Part shown: one piece after another, positions 1-7,110 of the stretch | How the letters are laid out: each line of letters begins with the position of its first letter | How positions within the stretch are numbered: the stretch's first letter is position 1 | Source of the DNA: a bacterium | Lineage (GTDB): Bacteria > Blakebacterota > Blakebacteria > Blakebacterales > Blakebacteraceae | Direction: 5' to 3' | Assembly: GCA_025774615.1 (NCBI GenBank) | Contig: JALGVQ010000035.1 | Span: 1-31,348, forward strand | Length of the DNA stretch: 31,348 nucleotides | Notes under the pieces: generated by a model | The model's database searches: none | What the model was told of the DNA's origin: nothing | The model's input: only the letters and a program-made list of their open reading frames with translations | Position numbers and translations under genes: made by a program

Positions 1-207
1 CGAGCCGGGGACGAAATCGAGTGTCTTCAGCCATCCATCACCACCGATGTGCATGAGGCTGATAAGTTGGATGTTGCAATCAGAAACGAGACCGATCAGA
101 TCATCGATGGTCCAATCACTCTCAGGCTTCTCGAGATGGTGCTCTACCAGGCCTTTCGGGGCCAGAGCATGTTCCGTCGCACAATCATTCTGCTGAGGCG
201 TTTCCAT
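1..207 (-). CDS. Glutamine synthetase-like protein, N-terminal part (runs off left edge)
   Basis: The complement carries an uninterrupted 69-codon frame from an ATG at 205-207 to the window edge, with a good Shine-Dalgarno AGGAG (complement of 213-217) five bases before the start. Residues 31-69 include a helix-like stretch followed by 'HIGGDGWLKTLDFVPGS'. This resembles the 'DGRLKTLxF' segment of the beta-grasp domain in one group of glutamine synthetases, which condense glutamate and ammonia. The first 30 residues are a low-conservation extension. The catalytic domain lies outside the window, so the assignment rests on this one motif; a relative lacking glutamine synthetase activity (gamma-glutamylpolyamine synthetase type) is possible. 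The gene is divergent from the carbon-nitrogen hydrolase at 348, and the two share about 140 bp of intergenic DNA. Confidence 0.55.
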   Translation of the reverse strand, partial: METPQQNDCATEHALAPKGLVEHHLEKPESDWTIDDLIGLVSDCNIQLISLMHIGGDGWLKTLDFVPGS

Positions 208-290
208 GTTTTCTCCTGCATTGGGCGGACAGGCATCGTATTGGATGCGGCAGGGATCGGTAAATCTGCGTATTGTTGACCCTGATGTCC

Positions 291-311
291 AGAGGGTCCA
301 GAGGACCCTTT
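291..311 (+). promoter_or_regulatory. Hairpin in the leader of the carbon-nitrogen hydrolase gene
   Basis: AGGGTCC (293-299) and GGACCCT (303-309) are perfect complements around an AGA loop. The stem can be extended by a G-U and an A-T pair to 291/311. It lies 20 bases upstream of the AGAGGAG ribosome-binding site of the gene starting at 348. No U-run follows beyond three T, so it is not a standard terminator. It could be a leader structure or chance. Confidence 0.3.
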
Positions 312-347
312 CGGGAGGAGTCCCCGACTCAAGAGGAGATCAGCAGG

Positions 348-1172
348 ATGAAAATAGCACTTGTCCAGCAGTACGCCGGGCATGACCGGATGGAGAACAT
401 GGATCGTGGGCTTCTGACCCTGCGCAAGGCGGCTGAAGCGGGAGCGGAGATTGTCTGCTTCGCGGAACTGGCCTTTGAGCGTTTCTACCCGCAATACAGG
501 GCGGAAGGGGCAGTGGTTGATCGAGCCGAAACGATCCCGGGACCGATGACAGATGCTTTTTCCGACCTGGCGCGGGAATTGGGGGTCGTTGTGGTTCTCA
601 ATCTGTTCGAGCGTGATGGAGATCGCTGTTTTGACTCTTCACCCGTGATCGACGCTGACGGGTCCCTGCTCGGTGTGACAAGGATGATCCATATCACCCA
701 GTATGAGCACTTCTATGAACAGGATTACTACACGCCGGGTGACACCGAGGCACCCGTCTATAACACCAGGGTCGGTACGATCGGAGTCGCCATCTGCTAC
801 GATCGACATTTCCCGGAGTACCTGCGGGCTCTGGCTCTTGGAGGCGCTGAAGTTGTGGTTGTGCCCCAGGCAGGAGCTGCAGGCGAATGGCCGGAAGGAC
901 TCTATGAAGCCGAGATGCAGGTGGCGGCTTTTCAGAACGGTTTCTTTACGGCACTCTGCAACCGTGTCGGGATCGAGGATAACCTGGAGTTCGCCGGAGA
1001 ATCCTTCATCTGTGCCCCCGATGGAGTGGTAGTGGCCCGCTCCCCGGCGGGGGAAGACCATGTCCTTCATGCCGAACTCGATCTGAAAGCTGTCGAGTCA
1101 TCGCATGCGCATCGGCTCTTCCTGCCCGATCGTCGTCCGGAGCTCTACTCCGGATGGCTTGGCATTGACTGA
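348..1172 (+). CDS. Carbon-nitrogen hydrolase (nitrilase superfamily), N-carbamoylputrescine amidase-like, with Lys-to-Met substitution
   Basis: The start is ATG 348, chosen for the AAGAGGAG Shine-Dalgarno at 331-337 and the classic N-terminus MKIALVQ; upstream in-frame Met codons lack a ribosome site. The 274-residue product covers the whole nitrilase fold. The nucleophile is C150 in 'GVAICYDRHFPEY', the base glutamate is E40 in 'CFAELAF', and the second conserved glutamate is E124 in 'FYEQDYYTPGD'. Aligned without gaps to plant and bacterial N-carbamoylputrescine amidases ('LGxYRKxHI'), this protein reads 'LGVTRMIHI', so the position of the catalytic lysine is M113. From memory a subfamily with this 'GVTRM.HI' pattern exists, so it may be a real functional branch. 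The likely role is amide or carbamoyl hydrolysis in nitrogen or polyamine metabolism, but the substrate is unknown and activity is uncertain without the Lys. It is divergent from a glutamine synthetase-like gene and is followed after 3 bp by holA. Confidence 0.85.
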   Translation: MKIALVQQYAGHDRMENMDRGLLTLRKAAEAGAEIVCFAELAFERFYPQYRAEGAVVDRAETIPGPMTDAFSDLARELGVVVVLNLFERDGDRCFDSSPVIDADGSLLGVTRMIHITQYEHFYEQDYYTPGDTEAPVYNTRVGTIGVAICYDRHFPEYLRALALGGAEVVVVPQAGAAGEWPEGLYEAEMQVAAFQNGFFTALCNRVGIEDNLEFAGESFICAPDGVVVARSPAGEDHVLHAELDLKAVESSHAHRLFLPDRRPELYSGWLGID

Positions 1173-1175
1173 GTT

Positions 1176-2246
1176 GTGAACCGGGATGGGCCTCCGTTGA
1201 CACTGGACCGTACCTCGGCTAGTTTGCCGCCCATGCTCAAGACGGTGTACGCATTTATCGGTGAGGACGATGTGCGCATTCAGGCCAAGGTGCGCAGCCT
1301 CATCGAAACAGCTGTACCTGATGAACTGATCGCTTTCAATCTCGACCAGCACAGTCCCGGTGAATCCTCTCCGATCCAGATAGAAGAATCGGTTCTCAGC
1401 CCTCCCATGGGCGACGGGAGGAGGATCGTCATTGTGCGGGAGTTGAAGGGGTTCTCTGATCCGGAGCAGGAAGAGATCGTCGAGATGGCGATCCGACAGG
1501 CCGGATCGGTCGATGCGATGACAACCCTCGCGCTGGTCGCTTCCGGTCTCGATCGCCGGAAGCGTCCATTCAAGACCATAAAAAAACTCGCTGATTCAGC
1601 GAATGGCCAGATCGTGGAGTTCAACGCTCCGAAGCGCTGGAATATGGACAAATGGGTATCGAAGCGCGCCGCGGAGAGGGGTATAAGAATAGAGAGGGAG
1701 GCGGCTGCCCTGCTGGTGGATCTTATCGGTGAAGATCTGAGGGCGCTCGATGGAGAACTGACGAAACTGGAGCTTTTCCTGGGAACCGGAGCGCCAGTAG
1801 GCGTAAGCGCGGTCGAGGAAGTGGTAGGACGTCGCCGGGGAGAATCTGTCTGGGACCTTCCGAGAAAACTTCTCGAGGGTGACGCTGCCGGCGCGCAGGT
1901 GCTGGCAGAAAGGCTTCTGGGAGATGGCGAGAATCCCGTCCACCTGGTATCGATCACAGCGCAGGTCGTGCTGGATGCCTGGCGAATCAGAATCCACCTG
2001 GGCAGAGGGTCAAGTCGTGGAAATATTATCGAAGAGGTCGGCCTGAACAGGTATTTTGCCGATGCGAATATCGCCGCGGCCGAACGTGTTCCTGAGGGAG
2101 CGTATCCCCGGATGATCGAGACGTTGAAAACGTGCGATCTGGCACTCAAGAGCAGCGCCGCCCGGAAGGAGACTCTGATCCAGGGCATGATCGCGCGGCT
2201 GGCAGTTCTGAGTGAGGCCACCGTTGACGGGAGAGAAATGTGTTGA
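1176..2246 (+). CDS. holA: DNA polymerase III delta subunit
   Basis: Delta opens the beta sliding clamp within the clamp-loader complex at the replication fork. The 356-residue frame begins at GTG 1176, three bases after the preceding stop. A second candidate start is ATG 1233, giving MLKTVYAFIGEDD, which matches where delta proteins usually begin; neither has a strong Shine-Dalgarno. The N-terminal pattern 'VYAFIGEDDVRI', the central 'LIGEDLRALDGELTKLELF' and the C-terminal 'SVWDLPRKLLEGD' stretch follow the delta-family layout (N-terminal AAA+-like domain, lid, C-terminal collar helices). No functional P-loop is seen, as expected for delta. The end overlaps the GTG start of tatC by 7 bases, implying translational coupling. 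Confidence 0.85.
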   Translation: MNRDGPPLTLDRTSASLPPMLKTVYAFIGEDDVRIQAKVRSLIETAVPDELIAFNLDQHSPGESSPIQIEESVLSPPMGDGRRIVIVRELKGFSDPEQEEIVEMAIRQAGSVDAMTTLALVASGLDRRKRPFKTIKKLADSANGQIVEFNAPKRWNMDKWVSKRAAERGIRIEREAAALLVDLIGEDLRALDGELTKLELFLGTGAPVGVSAVEEVVGRRRGESVWDLPRKLLEGDAAGAQVLAERLLGDGENPVHLVSITAQVVLDAWRIRIHLGRGSSRGNIIEEVGLNRYFADANIAAAERVPEGAYPRMIETLKTCDLALKSSAARKETLIQGMIARLAVLSEATVDGREMC

Positions 2247-2371
2247 GCAAGGGATCAGGAGCAGAACACAACCCGAAGGAGATGGGCTTCCTCGAGCACC
2301 TTGAGGAACTCCGCTGGGTACTGATCCGCTCAGGGGTAGCTCTCATCGTTCTTGCTGTGGTCGTGTTCAAT
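2240..2371 (+). pseudogene. tatC: Sec-independent translocase TatC, N-terminal fragment (frame 1 of a broken gene)
   Basis: The frame opens at GTG 2240 inside the end of holA, with GGGAGA at 2229-2234 as ribosome site. It encodes the conserved TatC opening 'MGFLEHLEELRWVLIRSG' and most of the first transmembrane helix, 'ALIVLAVVVF'. After about 2370 the frame continues open to 2950, but the residues no longer resemble TatC. The family continues in the other frame from about 2373. The end given here is the approximate point where homology stops. See the second fragment and the finding on the missing segment. Confidence 0.75.
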
Positions 2372-2993
2372 CCCGCTCGACTCACAGTTTCCCGGTATGG
2401 AACTGATATTCCTCAAACCGGCCGGCAATCTTCTCGCAATGATGAACATCAGTCTCTGGGGAGCGTTTATCCTCGCGCTTCCATACGTCGCGTGGGAGGT
2501 ATGGCGATTCGTCATACCAGGACTCTTCCAGCACGAACGACGCCTGATGCCTATCCTGCTGGCTGTGACCGTTCTCTGTTTCTCTGCCGGCGCCTGCATG
2601 GCCTACTTCATCATCATCCCCTACGCGCTGCACTTCTTCCTGACATTCGGTGCCGATATGGCGGTACCACAGATAGAGATCAAGGAATACATAAGCTTTG
2701 TTCTTCGGATGATCCTCGTTTTCGGTGTAATCTTCGAACTTCCGGTGATCTCTTTCATTCTTGCCCGACTCGGGCTCATCACCCCGAAACTGCTGAGGAA
2801 GATCAGGGCGTATGCCATCTTCGTGATCGCACTGCTCTCAGCGCTGATCACACCACAGGATCCTCTCACGATGGTCATGGCCATGGTTCCGCTGATCATC
2901 CTGTACGAGGTGAGCATCTTCGTTGCCTGGGTGGGCAAGAGGCGTCGTGAACCGGATAATGAGGATGAGGAGACCGCACCGGAGACCGGCTGA
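2352..2993 (+). CDS. tatC: Sec-independent translocase TatC, main part (after a frameshift)
   Basis: TatC is the multispanning inner-membrane receptor for twin-arginine signal peptides. This frame carries TatC residues from 'PLDSQFPGMELIFLKP' (about 2373 on) through TM2-TM6. They include 'RFVIPGLFQHERR' (the conserved P-G-L-x-x-x-E-R loop), 'FGVIFELPV' with its conserved Glu and Pro, and 'ALITPQDP'. The tail is charged, 'GKRRREPDNEDEE'. The frame opens at TTG 2352 but true homology begins near 2373, so no independent start is credible. Compared with family length, about a dozen residues of the first periplasmic loop (normally between the end of TM1 and 'PL...LPxGM') are absent at the frame junction. 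The gene therefore appears interrupted by a short deletion rather than a single base slip. Whether this is biological or an assembly error cannot be told from one sequence. Confidence 0.85.
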   Translation: MLWSCSIPLDSQFPGMELIFLKPAGNLLAMMNISLWGAFILALPYVAWEVWRFVIPGLFQHERRLMPILLAVTVLCFSAGACMAYFIIIPYALHFFLTFGADMAVPQIEIKEYISFVLRMILVFGVIFELPVISFILARLGLITPKLLRKIRAYAIFVIALLSALITPQDPLTMVMAMVPLIILYEVSIFVAWVGKRRREPDNEDEETAPETG

Positions 2994-3008
2994 GAACGGT
3001 GCTATGGG

Positions 3009-3038
3009 TTGACATCGGTGCGTTTGCGCGGCTAGATT
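3009..3038 (+). promoter_or_regulatory. Candidate sigma-70 promoter for the polyprenyl synthase/envelope gene cluster
   Basis: A perfect -35 TTGACA (3009-3014) is separated by 18 bp from TAGATT (3033-3038), a 4/6 match to the -10 consensus. It sits in the 90-bp gap between tatC and the ATG at 3084, the largest gap in this part of the window, and faces downstream. It would start the run of closely spaced genes from 3084 on. Confidence 0.45.
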
Positions 3039-3083
3039 CCGTCGTTCTCTCGATAAAGTGCGTTCAGTGATCTGCGAGGTATC

Positions 3084-4073
3084 ATGTCCACCGGAAAGCC
3101 ACATACGAAACAACTGATGGACAACCTCCAGGAGGGTCTCCAGGAGCTGGATATCCACCTTGAGAAATCTCTCGCGAGCGAAGTGCCGATCGTGAAGATG
3201 ATGTCGGCGCATCTGAACCTGATGAAAGGGAAGCGTATTCGCCCGACGCTCCTCCTGCTCATCTGCCGGGCTCATAACGCGTGCGGAACTTCAGCCATCA
3301 AGGCCGCTGTCGCGATCGAACTCCTCCATACGGCCACCCTCGTTCACGATGATGTCATCGATGACTCCGATCTTCGGCGGGGCCTTGAAACCCTCAACGC
3401 GGTCTGGGGAGAGAATTCCAGTGTCCTGATGGGGGATTTCATATTCGCGAGGGCCCTCAACTCACTTCTCGAAATCGGGAATCCACGGCTGACGCCCATC
3501 TTCGCGGTCGCGCTCGACCGGATGAGCCAGGGTGAACTGCTGCAGGTCGACGCTCGTCACAATCGCCACATCACCGAAGAGCTGTATTTCCAGATCATCC
3601 GGGGAAAAACATCGAGCCTCTTCGGAGCTACCACTGAGATCGCGGGTGTGCTGTGCGGCGCCGATGATACCTCGGCTGAACGGTACAGGAATCTTGGAGA
3701 ATCTATCGGTACCGCATTCCAGCTGACTGATGATATGCTTGATTACAATGGTGTCAGTGATGTCACCGGCAAGCCCACTGGCGGACATGATCTGAAGGAG
3801 GGCAAGATAACGCTCCCGATCATATACGCTCAACGGATCGCAGAGGGAGCTGAGCGGGAACGGCTGACGATGTTGATCGAGGATCCCGATGTGGACTCCA
3901 GCTGGCCGGAGATCCTCGAGTTCGTACACAGATACGGTGGCATTGAGTACACCATGGAAGTCGCCCGACGTTTCATCGATGAAGCGCAACAGAATCTCGA
4001 GCTGCTCCCGGCCTCTGAGGGACGCGACGCGATCGAAGAGATCATGGAGTTCATCCTGAGCCGGGAGCATTAG
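3084..4073 (+). CDS. Long-chain polyprenyl diphosphate synthase
   Basis: This enzyme condenses isopentenyl diphosphate onto an allylic diphosphate to make the prenyl tail of quinones or a lipid carrier. The start ATG 3084 has GCGAGG a few bases upstream. The 329-residue protein shows the family landmarks in order: 'KGKRIRP' (about 48-54), the first Asp-rich motif 'DDVIDDSDLRRG' (89-100), 'GDFIFARA', 'GELLQ', and the second Asp-rich motif 'QLTDDMLDY' (213-221) followed by 'GHDLKEGKITLP'. The residues just before the first Asp-rich motif are small (A84, T85), which in this family goes with long products. Octaprenyl-type (IspB) or heptaprenyl-type (HepT/HepS component II) synthases are both possible, and chain length cannot be fixed here. 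An MsbA-like exporter follows after 26 bp. Confidence 0.9.
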   Translation: MSTGKPHTKQLMDNLQEGLQELDIHLEKSLASEVPIVKMMSAHLNLMKGKRIRPTLLLLICRAHNACGTSAIKAAVAIELLHTATLVHDDVIDDSDLRRGLETLNAVWGENSSVLMGDFIFARALNSLLEIGNPRLTPIFAVALDRMSQGELLQVDARHNRHITEELYFQIIRGKTSSLFGATTEIAGVLCGADDTSAERYRNLGESIGTAFQLTDDMLDYNGVSDVTGKPTGGHDLKEGKITLPIIYAQRIAEGAERERLTMLIEDPDVDSSWPEILEFVHRYGGIEYTMEVARRFIDEAQQNLELLPASEGRDAIEEIMEFILSREH

Positions 4074-4099
4074 GGGCACTTTCCCTGAAAGGAGACCCT

Positions 4100-5986
4100 G
4101 TGCGCAGTTTCCGGCGTGTTCTGAGTTATCTACGCCCATACCGGGCTCCTCTTGCCGGCTCTATCATATGCACGGTCTTCTTTACCCTTTTCTCCGGGCT
4201 CATGGTGTGGATGCTCATGCCTACACTGGAGACCCTCTTCAATACAGACACCATCTCATCGTTTACCTCGGTCGCTCCCTCAACAGTGGAATCAGGGGGA
4301 GAGTTCTCACCTGGCGAGGAAGAACCGCAGGCGACACTCACCGGCCTGGAACGCGTCAAGGTGCGCATGAAGGATGCGACGAGGGCACTCATTACCCGAC
4401 CCGACCCACGCGACACCCTGATCCGCCTCTGTCTTGTCTACCTGCTTGTGGTTGTGCTGAAGAACATGTTCGCCTATCTGCAGGGTTACCTGATGGCGGT
4501 GGCCGAGAACGGTCTGATCAAGGATCTGCGCGTCGATCTCTTCGATAAGATGAGCCGCCTTTCACTCGGCTTCTTCGAGCTGAACAGAACGGGTGTACTG
4601 CTGGCCCGCGTGACGAGTGATGTGACCATGGTGAATCGTTCAGCCGCAGCAGTTCTGGTCGAATTCGTCAAACATCCTCTGTCGGTACTGGTCTTCCTGG
4701 GTATGGCGGTTGTGATCAACCTGCAGCTCACACTCATCTCCCTGCTCATCCTGCCCATCTCCTTCTGGATCATTACCCGGATAGGCCGGAGCCTTTTCCG
4801 GCGAACCGGCCGTCTGCAGACTGAAATGGGCAACATCACCGCGATCCTCAGTGAGACTCTTGGTGGTATCCGGGTGGTTAAGGCCTTCGATATGGAGGAG
4901 TTCGAAACCAGACGGTTTGCCGCTGCCGCTGGAGCATATTACCGCAAAGCGCTGCGCCTGGCGCGTATCGGGAAAATGGCAGCTCCTTCGAGTGAGGTAG
5001 CCGCCACGATCGTGGGGATCGGGATCCTCTACCTCGGGGGCATCAGCATCCTCGGAGGGACAACCTCACTCACTCCGGATGAATTCATCACGTTCCTTCT
5101 CGTGATCTTCAGCATGTTCCATCCCATACGGGAGATCGGAAAGGCGTACGGCAAGCTCCAGCAGGGACTGGCCGCGGCTGAACGGGTATTCGATATCATC
5201 GATACACCGCCTGTTATCGTCGATGCACCCGATGCTCGTCCGATCACGGAATTCAGCGGCACGGTGGCCTTCCGGAATCTCTCGTTCGAGTATGTACCGG
5301 GCAGCACGGTTCTTTCCGGTATCGATCTTTCTCTTCGAAAAGGTGAGATCGTCGCCCTTGTCGGACCGAGTGGGGCAGGCAAGAGTACCCTGGCAGACAT
5401 GCTGCCGCGGTTCTACGATCCTGTTGACGGGGCGGTCGAGATAGATGGTGTTGATATCAGGCACTATACGATCAGTTCGATCCGGCGTCTCATCGGTGTG
5501 GTCACCCAGGACACGATCCTTTTCAACGAGAGCGTGGCGCGCAATATCGCCTACGGTCTGGATGATTTCGCGATAGAGGCAGTGCAGAAGGCAGCCCGGG
5601 CCGCAAACGCACATACGTTTGTGGAGAGTCTGCCGGAGGGTTACGAGACGTTGGTGGGCGATCGGGGAGTCAGGCTTTCGGGTGGCCAGAGGCAGCGTCT
5701 GGCTATCGCGCGGGCGATCATGAAGAATCCGCCGATACTGATCCTTGATGAAGCCACTTCCAGTCTGGACACCGAAAGCGAGATGCTGGTCCAGGAAGCC
5801 ATCGAGCACCTGATGAGGGAACGGACCACACTGGTGATAGCGCACCGGCTTTCTACGGTCCAGAAGGCCGATCTGATCGTGGTCCTCGATGAAGGACGGA
5901 TCACCCAGCAGGGCACCCACGAGGAACTGATGACTGATGAGGAGGGTCTTTACCGGCGCCTCTATACACTGCAGTTCCAGACCTGA
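4100..5986 (+). CDS. ABC exporter with fused membrane and ATPase domains, MsbA-like
   Basis: This is a half-transporter of the lipid A / multidrug exporter type, expected to work as a homodimer flipping lipid-linked cargo across the inner membrane. The start is GTG 4100 with GGAGA at 4091-4095. Of 628 residues the first ~340 form six membrane helices. A long hydrophilic loop (about residues 45-100, rich in Ser, Glu and Pro) separates TM1 and TM2 and is larger than in E. coli MsbA. The ATPase half has Walker A 'GPSGAGKST' (about 422-430), Q-loop 'VVTQDTILFN', signature 'LSGGQRQRLAIARA' (about 526), Walker B 'ILILDEATSS' and H-loop 'IAHRLST'. Neighbouring glycosyltransferases favour a lipid A or LPS-core substrate, but that is inference from context. 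Confidence 0.9.
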   Translation: MRSFRRVLSYLRPYRAPLAGSIICTVFFTLFSGLMVWMLMPTLETLFNTDTISSFTSVAPSTVESGGEFSPGEEEPQATLTGLERVKVRMKDATRALITRPDPRDTLIRLCLVYLLVVVLKNMFAYLQGYLMAVAENGLIKDLRVDLFDKMSRLSLGFFELNRTGVLLARVTSDVTMVNRSAAAVLVEFVKHPLSVLVFLGMAVVINLQLTLISLLILPISFWIITRIGRSLFRRTGRLQTEMGNITAILSETLGGIRVVKAFDMEEFETRRFAAAAGAYYRKALRLARIGKMAAPSSEVAATIVGIGILYLGGISILGGTTSLTPDEFITFLLVIFSMFHPIREIGKAYGKLQQGLAAAERVFDIIDTPPVIVDAPDARPITEFSGTVAFRNLSFEYVPGSTVLSGIDLSLRKGEIVALVGPSGAGKSTLADMLPRFYDPVDGAVEIDGVDIRHYTISSIRRLIGVVTQDTILFNESVARNIAYGLDDFAIEAVQKAARAANAHTFVESLPEGYETLVGDRGVRLSGGQRQRLAIARAIMKNPPILILDEATSSLDTESEMLVQEAIEHLMRERTTLVIAHRLSTVQKADLIVVLDEGRITQQGTHEELMTDEEGLYRRLYTLQFQT

Positions 5987-7110
5987 TGGCCAACTCACTG
6001 GAACTGGCCGGCCGGAGGTTCCTGACGGCGGTCGTCAGCCGATTGATCAGACCACGGGCCGGAGAGGTCTGGTCGTGGGCAGAGTGCCCTCCCGAGCGGA
6101 TACTGCTCGTCAGGCACGACGACCGGATCGGCAACCTGATCCTCATGAAACCGCTTCTGCAGGGAGTACGGCAAATCTGGCCTGAGGCCGAGACCGCCGT
6201 ATTGATCGGTCCGAGATATGCGCAGGTATATCAGGAGGAGCCCGAGATCGATCGGCTCTGGATACTGGAGAAGCGCCGCATACTCGGGAATCCGTTCCTC
6301 TTCTTCAGATTCATCTCCCAGCTGCGAAAGGCAGCCTATGACATCGCGATCGACTGCAGCCATATGCATTCCTTCAGCCTCACGGGCGCATCGCTGACGT
6401 ATTTCTCCGGAGCGCCGGTCAGGGTGGCCTACGATCGGGAGAACGCCGCCACGTTCTGCAACCTGATGGTGGAACCGCTCAGGGCGGAACACCATGAATC
6501 AGACATCCTCCTGAATCTGCTCAGGCCCTTTGTTGAAGAACTCCCCGAGACACCGATTCGCCTCCATCTCAGTCAGGCAGAAAAGGAAGACGCCCTGCAG
6601 AAGAGGAGGGAGTGCACTGGTGATGAGGGGGTGCTGCTCGGTATCCATATCGGTGGGCGCGGGTCTAAGAAGTGGGCAGTCGAGCGGTATGAGTCCCTGA
6701 TCGGGAAGATCCTCGAACTGTACGATATCTCGATCGCAGTGCTCTGCGGCCCCGGTGAGGAGGAGGAAGCTTCCCCGCTGCGTGATCGCTTCGGGGACTC
6801 GGTCACACTGTTCGATGATTTCGATCTCCGCGAGATGCTCGGCTTCGTCTCTGTCTGCGATTTCTTCATCTGCCCCGATACCGGACCCATGCACGCAGCA
6901 GTGGCATTCGATGTTCCCACGGTAGCGATCTTCCTCGAGGACCGATGGAAAAGGTACGGGCCGGTCGGCGGACAGCACCGGATCGTCAGAGTTTCTCCGG
7001 TCGATGGAGAGGAAGAAGTCCTGACGGCGTTTGCCCAGCTGGTATCGCAACGGTTCCATGAAGCGGATGATGGTCATGAGGAGAAGAGCGGTGAGGGGGG
7101 CCGGGATTGA
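5986..7110 (+). CDS. Glycosyltransferase family 9 (heptosyltransferase-like)
   Basis: GT9 enzymes transfer heptose from ADP-heptose to the inner LPS core at the cytoplasmic face of the inner membrane. The ATG at 5986 shares one base with the stop of the ABC exporter gene (TGATG), so translation is probably coupled. The 374-residue protein has the N-terminal 'ILLVRHDDRIGNLILMKPLL' pattern of the family (about 40-59). It also has the C-terminal nucleotide-sugar site 'CPDTGPMHAAVAFDVPTVAIF' (about 297-317, shown by its key D-T-G-P-M-H core), followed by 'RYGPVGG'. The tail after residue 360 is charged. The exact donor is not provable; ADP-heptose is the family norm. Confidence 0.85.
   Translation: MANSLELAGRRFLTAVVSRLIRPRAGEVWSWAECPPERILLVRHDDRIGNLILMKPLLQGVRQIWPEAETAVLIGPRYAQVYQEEPEIDRLWILEKRRILGNPFLFFRFISQLRKAAYDIAIDCSHMHSFSLTGASLTYFSGAPVRVAYDRENAATFCNLMVEPLRAEHHESDILLNLLRPFVEELPETPIRLHLSQAEKEDALQKRRECTGDEGVLLGIHIGGRGSKKWAVERYESLIGKILELYDISIAVLCGPGEEEEASPLRDRFGDSVTLFDDFDLREMLGFVSVCDFFICPDTGPMHAAVAFDVPTVAIFLEDRWKRYGPVGGQHRIVRVSPVDGEEEVLTAFAQLVSQRFHEADDGHEEKSGEGGRD

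Noticed and set aside
275-287. 13-bp GTTGACCCTGATG shared with the hrcA promoter (16771-16783), as a second promoter
   Set aside because: At 275 no -10-like hexamer occurs at 16-18 bp, so the shared -35-like word is probably coincidence.
1280-2221. 313-codon open frame on the minus strand
   Set aside because: It is fully antisense to holA, has Ser/Arg-rich composition typical of a shadow frame in GC-rich DNA, and shows no recognisable domain.
2352-2400. Programmed ribosomal frameshift in tatC
   Set aside because: No slippery heptamer or obvious stimulatory stem was seen at the junction, and conserved loop residues are missing, which a frameshift alone would not explain.
5066-5998. 310-codon open frame on the minus strand
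   Set aside because: Antisense to the ATPase half of the ABC exporter, whose motifs are unmistakable; low-complexity shadow composition.
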